The notes beneath the pieces are model-generated. The model was not told where the DNA came from. It ran no database searches and saw only the letters and a program-made list of their open reading frames with translations. This document shows, in pieces, positions 58,461 to 64,000 of a DNA stretch of 64,000 nucleotides. The DNA is from an uncultured Monoglobus sp. (lineage in GTDB: Bacteria > Bacillota > Clostridia > Monoglobales > Monoglobaceae), in NCBI GenBank assembly GCA_947630135.1, contig CANRGH010000006.1:1-64000 (forward strand), given 5' to 3'. How positions within the stretch are numbered: position 1 is the stretch's first letter; each line of letters begins with the position of its first letter. Both the position numbers and the translations under genes were made by a program.

Positions 58461-59855
58461 ATGGTATTTTCGAGCTTATTGTTTATGTGCGTGTTCCTGC
58501 CGGTCGTGCTGCTGCTCTATTTCTGGAACGGCAACATCACTTACAGAAACGTTGTGCTTGTTATCGCGTCGCTTATTTTCTACGCGTGGGGCGAGCCCGT
58601 CTGGGTTGTTCTGCTGATACTCAGCGCCGCGGTGGCTTATTTGTGCGGCCTTGCCATAAACAAATACTCCGGCGGATGGCGGGCGAAGCTGGCGCTCGTG
58701 CTGGCGCTTGTCATAAACCTCGGCCAGCTCGCGGTGTTCAAATACACCGGCTGGATCGTTGACTGCATTAATTCCGCGTTTCATCTGAACATCCCGTTTT
58801 ATAACTTTTCGCTGCCGCTGGGAATTTCGTTCTACACGTTCCAGACTTTGTCTTACTGCATAGACATGTACCGCGGCGAGGTCAAGGTTCAGAAAAACCC
58901 GCTGAACTTTTTGTGCTACGTCTCAATGTTCCCGCAGCTTGTGGCCGGCCCGATCGTGCGCTATGTCGACATCGAAAAGCAGATCAACGACCGCCGCGTG
59001 ACCCTCAAGGGCTTTGAGTACGGCGTGCTCCGCTTCACTCAGGGCATGCTGAAAAAGGTAGTCCTGGCCAACGGAACGGGCGCGGTCGTCTCGGCGCTGC
59101 TCGGCGGAAACATGGCGGAGTCGTCCGTGCTTTCGGCGTGGGTCGGCATCATTGCCTATACCTTCCAGATATATTTTGACTTTTCGGGTTATTCCGACAT
59201 GGCGATAGGCATGGGCAGGATGTTCGGCTTTAACTTCCTTGAAAACTTCAACTATCCCTACATTGCCAAAAACGTCACCGATTTCTGGCGGCGCTGGCAC
59301 ATATCGCTGAGCACGTTCTTCCGCGATTATGTCTATATCCCGCTCGGCGGCAACCGCAAACACCAGATGTTCAATATCATGTTCGTCTGGATGCTGACCG
59401 GCCTCTGGCACGGCGCGAGCTGGAATTTTGTGCTGTGGGGACTTTACTACGGAATACTGCTTATCATTGAGAAAAAGGCGTTCAAGGGCAAGCTGATGCG
59501 GCTTCCGGCGTTTTTCGCCCACCTTTACACGATAATCGTGTTCGTTCTCGGCTGGGCGCTGTTTTACTACACCGACTTCGGAGCGCTGCGCGACTGGTTC
59601 GTCTGCGCCTTCGGCGGCACCGGCAAGCTGTATGATTACACCGGCTTCACGACGCTTATGTCAAATCTGTGGCTGCTGATCGTCTGCGGAGTCGTTTCGA
59701 CGCCGATCATCAGAAAGCTCTGCGATTGGTTCTCCGACAAGTGCAAAGCAATTAATATTGTGATAACGCCCGTTCTGGTGTTCGCGCTGCTGGCGTTCTG
59801 CTTCATACTTCTGGTGGGCGAGAGCTACAACCCATTCCTGTACTTTAGGTTTTAA
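58461..59855 (+). CDS. MBOAT family O-acyltransferase (AlgI/DltB-like)
   Basis: KNVTDFWRRWHISLSTFFRDYVYIPLGGNRK...WMLTGLWHGASWNFVLWGLYYG. Confidence 0.94.
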   Translation: MVFSSLLFMCVFLPVVLLLYFWNGNITYRNVVLVIASLIFYAWGEPVWVVLLILSAAVAYLCGLAINKYSGGWRAKLALVLALVINLGQLAVFKYTGWIVDCINSAFHLNIPFYNFSLPLGISFYTFQTLSYCIDMYRGEVKVQKNPLNFLCYVSMFPQLVAGPIVRYVDIEKQINDRRVTLKGFEYGVLRFTQGMLKKVVLANGTGAVVSALLGGNMAESSVLSAWVGIIAYTFQIYFDFSGYSDMAIGMGRMFGFNFLENFNYPYIAKNVTDFWRRWHISLSTFFRDYVYIPLGGNRKHQMFNIMFVWMLTGLWHGASWNFVLWGLYYGILLIIEKKAFKGKLMRLPAFFAHLYTIIVFVLGWALFYYTDFGALRDWFVCAFGGTGKLYDYTGFTTLMSNLWLLIVCGVVSTPIIRKLCDWFSDKCKAINIVITPVLVFALLAFCFILLVGESYNPFLYFRF

Positions 59856-59888
59856 GTTTACTCGAAATTATTGCAAGGGGAAATATAA

Positions 59889-61085
59889 ATGTACACTGCG
59901 AGAAGAATTTTAACCGTAATATTCTTTATAATCTTTATGATCGCCGGCTTTGTGACGGTGGTCATTCTGCCGCGTGACGACGCCTCGGCCCAAAAAGAGA
60001 ACCGGAACCTGGCGGACATGCCTCAGGTCAGCCTCGGCAGCATAAGCTCCGGGCAGTTCTCGTCGGACTTTGAGACGTTTTTGTCCGACAACGTGGGCTA
60101 CCGCAGCAAATTTACCGACATATCCTCGACATACAAGAACATAAAGGGCATCAACGCCTTCGGAAAGATCGTTGAGTCAAACGCCGACATGGGCACGGGC
60201 GAAGCCGGAGTCGGCCGCCTGCTCGTGACCGACGACCGTGTCATGGAGATATACAAGGCCGATCCCGAGGCCCAGCGCGAATATATCGACATGGTTGACT
60301 TTTACGCGAACAAGCTTCCGGCCAGCATTAAGATGTATTCAATGATCATACCCACGCAGATCGACTTCATGCCGTTTTACAACACGGTCGGCGACAGCGA
60401 GAAGGCCGCGATAGACTACCTGTATGACAACTTTAACGACCGCGTGAAAAATATTAACGTTTATGACAGCCTCAAGGCTCATTTTGAGCAGGGCGAGTAT
60501 GTGTACTTCCGCACCGACCACCACTGGACGCAGCTCGGCGCGTATTACGCGTACCACAAAATGGCCGAGGCCATGGGCTTTATGCCGCTTTATATCAACG
60601 AGTTTGAAAAGGGCGAGGTAAAGGACTTCACGGGCTATCTCTACAGTCAAGCCGAGGCTCCGTATCTCTACGACCACCGCGACACGATCGAGTATTACAA
60701 AAATGCGCTCAACGACATACCGTTCGACTGCATGACCTACAGCTATATACCGGGGCAACCCTTCCCGTACACAGGAAAAATGTTTGACCTCAACAAGGGC
60801 GCGTCATACACCATGTTCCTCGGCGGCGACCAGCCGTATATCGAGATAAACTCAAACGGCGCGACCAAAAAGACGCTGCTTATGCTCAAGGACTCGTATT
60901 CAAACGCGCTTATCCCGTGGCTCGCGAGCTCGTACAGCAAGATCATCGTTATCGACGCGAGGACCTTTGACCAGACGATAACCAAGATACTGAACACCAC
61001 GCCGATCGACGATTTCCTTATCACCAACTATATCCTCGGCACCAACTTCCGCGACTACATCAAAATGTGCCGGGATATATACTAA
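59889..61085 (+). CDS. DHHW family protein (AlgJ/AlgX-like SGNH-type partner)
   Basis: ENRNLADMPQVSLGSISSGQFSSDFETFLSDNVGYRSKF...YFRTDHHWTQLGAYYAY...LLMLKDSYSNALIPWLA. Confidence 0.9.
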   Translation: MYTARRILTVIFFIIFMIAGFVTVVILPRDDASAQKENRNLADMPQVSLGSISSGQFSSDFETFLSDNVGYRSKFTDISSTYKNIKGINAFGKIVESNADMGTGEAGVGRLLVTDDRVMEIYKADPEAQREYIDMVDFYANKLPASIKMYSMIIPTQIDFMPFYNTVGDSEKAAIDYLYDNFNDRVKNINVYDSLKAHFEQGEYVYFRTDHHWTQLGAYYAYHKMAEAMGFMPLYINEFEKGEVKDFTGYLYSQAEAPYLYDHRDTIEYYKNALNDIPFDCMTYSYIPGQPFPYTGKMFDLNKGASYTMFLGGDQPYIEINSNGATKKTLLMLKDSYSNALIPWLASSYSKIIVIDARTFDQTITKILNTTPIDDFLITNYILGTNFRDYIKMCRDIY

Positions 61086-61118
61086 CGTAGGGATTAGCGA
61101 TTAGTTAATAGAGAATAC
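61084..61118 (-). repeat. 35-bp heptad element, reverse orientation
   Basis: AACGTAG GGATTAG CGATTAG TTAATAG AGAATAC (reverse complement ends CTACGTT). Confidence 0.75.
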
Positions 61119-61172
61119 GCGGAGATACATCGACGCGTCCCGTTTCGGCATCGCCGCGAATGTTTGAAGTTT

Positions 61173-61207
61173 CTAATCACTATTAGCTAATTACTAATCA
61201 CTATGTT
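61173..61207 (+). repeat. 35-bp heptad element
   Basis: CTAATCA CTATTAG CTAATTA CTAATCA CTATGTT. Confidence 0.85.
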
Positions 61208-61387
61208 GGTTTTAAACGGGACGCCGGGGTCGTCGTCCCCTACGACCAAAGTTCGCAAAACGTCGTAGGTGCGGCCGGAGCCGCGAAGCGGGTTCGTTGC
61301 ACCACAGTATTTCAATTCCCCGGATAATCGAGGCCACATATCATTAACGTAAGCGGACATGCGCGAAGCAGACTGAGAGGGGTCAAC

Positions 61388-61422
61388 CTAGTCCCTAGAT
61401 CCTAATCCCTAGTCCCTACGTT
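61388..61422 (+). repeat. 35-bp heptad element
   Basis: CTAGTCC CTAGATC CTAATCC CTAGTCC CTACGTT. Confidence 0.85.
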
Positions 61423-61537
61423 GTTTGAATTTTAACACAGATTTGTAACTTTTTTGTTAGAATTTTGTAATTTCTCTTTACAAATTTGTAATAATATGTT
61501 ACAATATAAAAAATGATTGTGAAGAGGGGTTAGATTA

Positions 61538-61849
61538 TTGTACGGTCAGAATGATTTATCAAAAATTAAGTCCAATCTTGCCGATAATGTTGGCAACAAA
61601 GTCAGATTAACGGCCAAGAAAGGCAGAAAGCAGATTGTTACGAGAGAGGGAGTCATTGAAAACACCTATCCCAGCATTTTCACTGTGAAGCTGGACAATC
61701 AGAATGAGTTCTTCACAACCGAGCGTAGGGTTTCATACAGCTACGCTGATGTTCTGACCAAGTCGGTCGAGCTTGTTATATACACTCCCGACGAGGGCGA
61801 AACCGGCGTTCTGTCGGAGACCGAGTCCGAAATGGAGGACATCGTTTAA
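61538..61849 (+). CDS. veg: Veg family protein
   Basis: VGNKVRLTAKKGRKQIVTREGVIENTYPSIFTVKLD; TTG start with GAGGGG SD. Confidence 0.93.
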   Translation: MYGQNDLSKIKSNLADNVGNKVRLTAKKGRKQIVTREGVIENTYPSIFTVKLDNQNEFFTTERRVSYSYADVLTKSVELVIYTPDEGETGVLSETESEMEDIV

Positions 61850-61898
61850 TCGTACATGCCTATCTTTAGTAACATCATGCGGCGAACGCTTCCGCGGC

Positions 61899-61936
61899 GG
61901 CAGGGACGGCTTTTTGAGCGGTCCTTGTTTTTTTGT
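61899..61936 (+). terminator. Probable terminator after veg
   Basis: Imperfect hairpin CAGGGACGGC...GCGGTCCTTG + T7. Confidence 0.5.
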
Positions 61937-61982
61937 CATAAAAACGTAACACAGATATAAAATAAATCGGCTCTTATCACGC

Positions 61983-62011
61983 TTGACTTTTTTCGTAAAC
62001 TCATGTATAAT
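61983..62011 (+). promoter_or_regulatory. Promoter of rny
   Basis: TTGACT, 17-bp spacer, TATAAT. Confidence 0.7.
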
Positions 62012-62133
62012 ATATGCGTGACTTTATGTGCACATGTTTTTGTTTGCGCGGTTCACTTGTATCGACTTCTTTAAAAATTGCTAAAGGTTCATTATAGAAT
62101 ATAGATAGCAGAACAAAATATTGACTTTAGGAG

Positions 62134-63714
62134 GTGCTTAAAATAACTATATTGCCATGGATATTATTGGTAGTCGTTTTTCTGCTCGGAGTGCTCGCGG
62201 CATTCCTCGCGTTCAGATACGGCTATTCATATAGAAAAAACTTTGCCGAGGTTAAGATCGGCAGCGCCGAGGAGGAGGCCGAAAGGATCCTTTCCGAGGC
62301 GAGCAGCTCGGCGGAAAAAGACGCCGAAAACATTAAAAAAGAAAAATTGATCGAAGCCAAAGAAGAGATACATAAATTAAGAAGCGAACTTGACAAAGAG
62401 ATAAAAGAGAGACGCAACGAACTGCAGAGACAGGAAAGACGCGTGCAGCAAAAAGAAGATACAATTGACAAAAAGGGCCGCATGATCGAAAAGCGCGAGG
62501 AGCAGATCCAGCGCAAAATGAACGAGGCCGAGGAAATTCAGGCCGAGGTGGAGCGCGTTAAAAAGCTCCAGATCGCGCAGCTTGAAAAAATCGCCACCAT
62601 GACGGCGTCGCAGGCCAAGGACCTGCTTCTCAAAGAGGTTGAGGCCGACGTTAAGCATGAATCCGCGCTGCTTATCAAGAGCGTGGAAGAGCAGGCCAAG
62701 GAAGAGGCGGACGAGAAAGCCCGCAAGATCATCACCGGCGCGATACAGAGATGCGCCGCGGATCATGTCACCGAGACCACCGTTTCGGTTGTTCCGCTGC
62801 CCAATGACGAGATGAAAGGCCGCATAATCGGCCGCGAGGGCAGGAACATCAGAACCATCGAGACCCTGACGGGTATTGATCTTATTATCGACGACACGCC
62901 CGAGGCGGTTATCCTTTCGGGCTTTGACCCGGTAAGGCGCGAGATTGCCAGACGCTCACTTGAAAAGCTCATCAACGACGGCAGGATCCACCCGGGAAGA
63001 ATTGAGGAAATGGTTGAAAAATCCCGCAAGGAGGTCAACCAGATCGTTAAAAAAGAAGGCGAAAAGGCTGTGTTTGACACCAATGTCCACGGCCTCAATC
63101 CCGAGCTTATCCGCCTTATCGGACGGCTCAAGTTCAGAACCAGCTACGGTCAGAACGTGCTTCAGCATTCCATTGAGGTCTCGCACCTGGCGGGCCTTAT
63201 GGCGGCCGAGCTCAACGCGGACGTGGCCCTCGCCAAGCGCGCGGGTCTGCTCCATGACGTCGGCAAGGCCATTGACCATGAGGTCGAGGGCTCGCACGTC
63301 ACAATCGGAGCCGACATCGCCAAGAAGTATAAGGAAAACGACAAGGTCGTTCACTGCATCCTCGCCCACCACGGCGACATTGAGCCTCTGACGATCGAAG
63401 CCTGCCTCGTTCAAGCGGCCGACAGCATCTCGGCGGCGCGTCCCGGTGCGAGACGCGAGAACCTTGAGAACTACATCAAGCGCCTTGAGCAGCTTGAGGA
63501 GATTTCAAACTCCTTCGACGGGGTTGACCGCTCGTTCGCCATTCAAGCTGGCCGCGAGGTAAGAATTATGGTCAAGGCCGACAAGGTAAGCGACGACGAC
63601 ACCATACTGATGGCGAAGGATATTGTTAAAAAGATCGAGGAGACCATGGAGTATCCCGGCCAGATCAAGGTCAATGTTATCCGTGAGCTCCGCGCTATCG
63701 AGTACGCAAAATAA
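62134..63714 (+). CDS. rny: Ribonuclease Y
   Basis: N-terminal TM, coiled coil, KH ([31 protein letters not shown]), HD ([19 protein letters not shown]); exact start uncertain. Confidence 0.96.
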   Translation: MLKITILPWILLVVVFLLGVLAAFLAFRYGYSYRKNFAEVKIGSAEEEAERILSEASSSAEKDAENIKKEKLIEAKEEIHKLRSELDKEIKERRNELQRQERRVQQKEDTIDKKGRMIEKREEQIQRKMNEAEEIQAEVERVKKLQIAQLEKIATMTASQAKDLLLKEVEADVKHESALLIKSVEEQAKEEADEKARKIITGAIQRCAADHVTETTVSVVPLPNDEMKGRIIGREGRNIRTIETLTGIDLIIDDTPEAVILSGFDPVRREIARRSLEKLINDGRIHPGRIEEMVEKSRKEVNQIVKKEGEKAVFDTNVHGLNPELIRLIGRLKFRTSYGQNVLQHSIEVSHLAGLMAAELNADVALAKRAGLLHDVGKAIDHEVEGSHVTIGADIAKKYKENDKVVHCILAHHGDIEPLTIEACLVQAADSISAARPGARRENLENYIKRLEQLEEISNSFDGVDRSFAIQAGREVRIMVKADKVSDDDTILMAKDIVKKIEETMEYPGQIKVNVIRELRAIEYAK

Positions 63715-63738
63715 TTATTTGCCGCGGAGGCGATATTC

Positions 63739-64000
63739 ATGAAAAGTATTATTACAATCAGCCGCCAGTTCGGAAGCGGCGGACGCGAAATTGGCGAAAA
63801 GACCGCAGCCGAACTCGCCTATAAGTTCTATGACAAGGAGATCATTGAAAAGCTTGCCGAGAAAACAGGCCTCGCGAAGGAATACATCCGCAAGGCGGGC
63901 GAGTACGCGCCGAGCAAGAGCATATTTTCATATGCCTTTATCGCGAGGAACAGCGACGGCACGTCGATCACCGACTATCTTTACAGGGTCCAGCGCGAGC
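63739..64000 (+). CDS. Cytidylate kinase-like family protein (truncated by window end)
   Basis: MKSIITISRQFGSGGREIGEKTAAELAYKFYDKEIIEKLAEKTGL. Confidence 0.9.
   Translation, partial: MKSIITISRQFGSGGREIGEKTAAELAYKFYDKEIIEKLAEKTGLAKEYIRKAGEYAPSKSIFSYAFIARNSDGTSITDYLYRVQRE

Overview
64 kb chromosomal window from a moderately high-GC, Gram-positive Clostridia-type bacterium. The taxon is inferred from Veg, RNase Y, GlgC/GlgD pairing, SLH domains and pectate lyases of gut-Clostridia style. Housekeeping content: rplM-rpsI, gyrA, secG, veg, rny, a cytidylate kinase-like gene cut by the window edge, tRNA-Thr(UGU), and a glgB-glgC-glgD-glgA glycogen operon. Accessory content: a MoxR/DUF58/transglutaminase operon; a VTC-domain/DUF4956/beta-helix carbohydrate-binding trio; an OPT transporter/PqqD-like/dipeptidase operon; an orphan Wzt-like ATPase with two GT2 genes; an MBOAT/DHHW O-acetylation pair; and a pectin-degradation region with three large secreted pectate lyases, a GH106-like enzyme, an AraC regulator and an RpiB-like isomerase. 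Two signals stand out. (1) At 154-1810, an Rpn-family (PD-(D/E)XK) gene has an internal SD+ATG (M220) and is followed by three tandem copies of its C-terminal segment. Each copy carries the same SD+ATG, the copy lengths differ by multiples of 12 bp, and the copies are joined by identical-architecture 35-bp (5x7) heptad elements. This looks like a toxin with an intragenic antitoxin plus an array of stand-alone antitoxin cassettes. (2) At 41341-41500 (minus strand), an element resembling the yybP-ykoY (Mn2+) riboswitch, with a mutually exclusive terminator, lies directly upstream of a pectate lyase, which is an unexpected target. No CRISPR array, prophage or integrase was seen. All calls are from reading the sequence; no database search was run.
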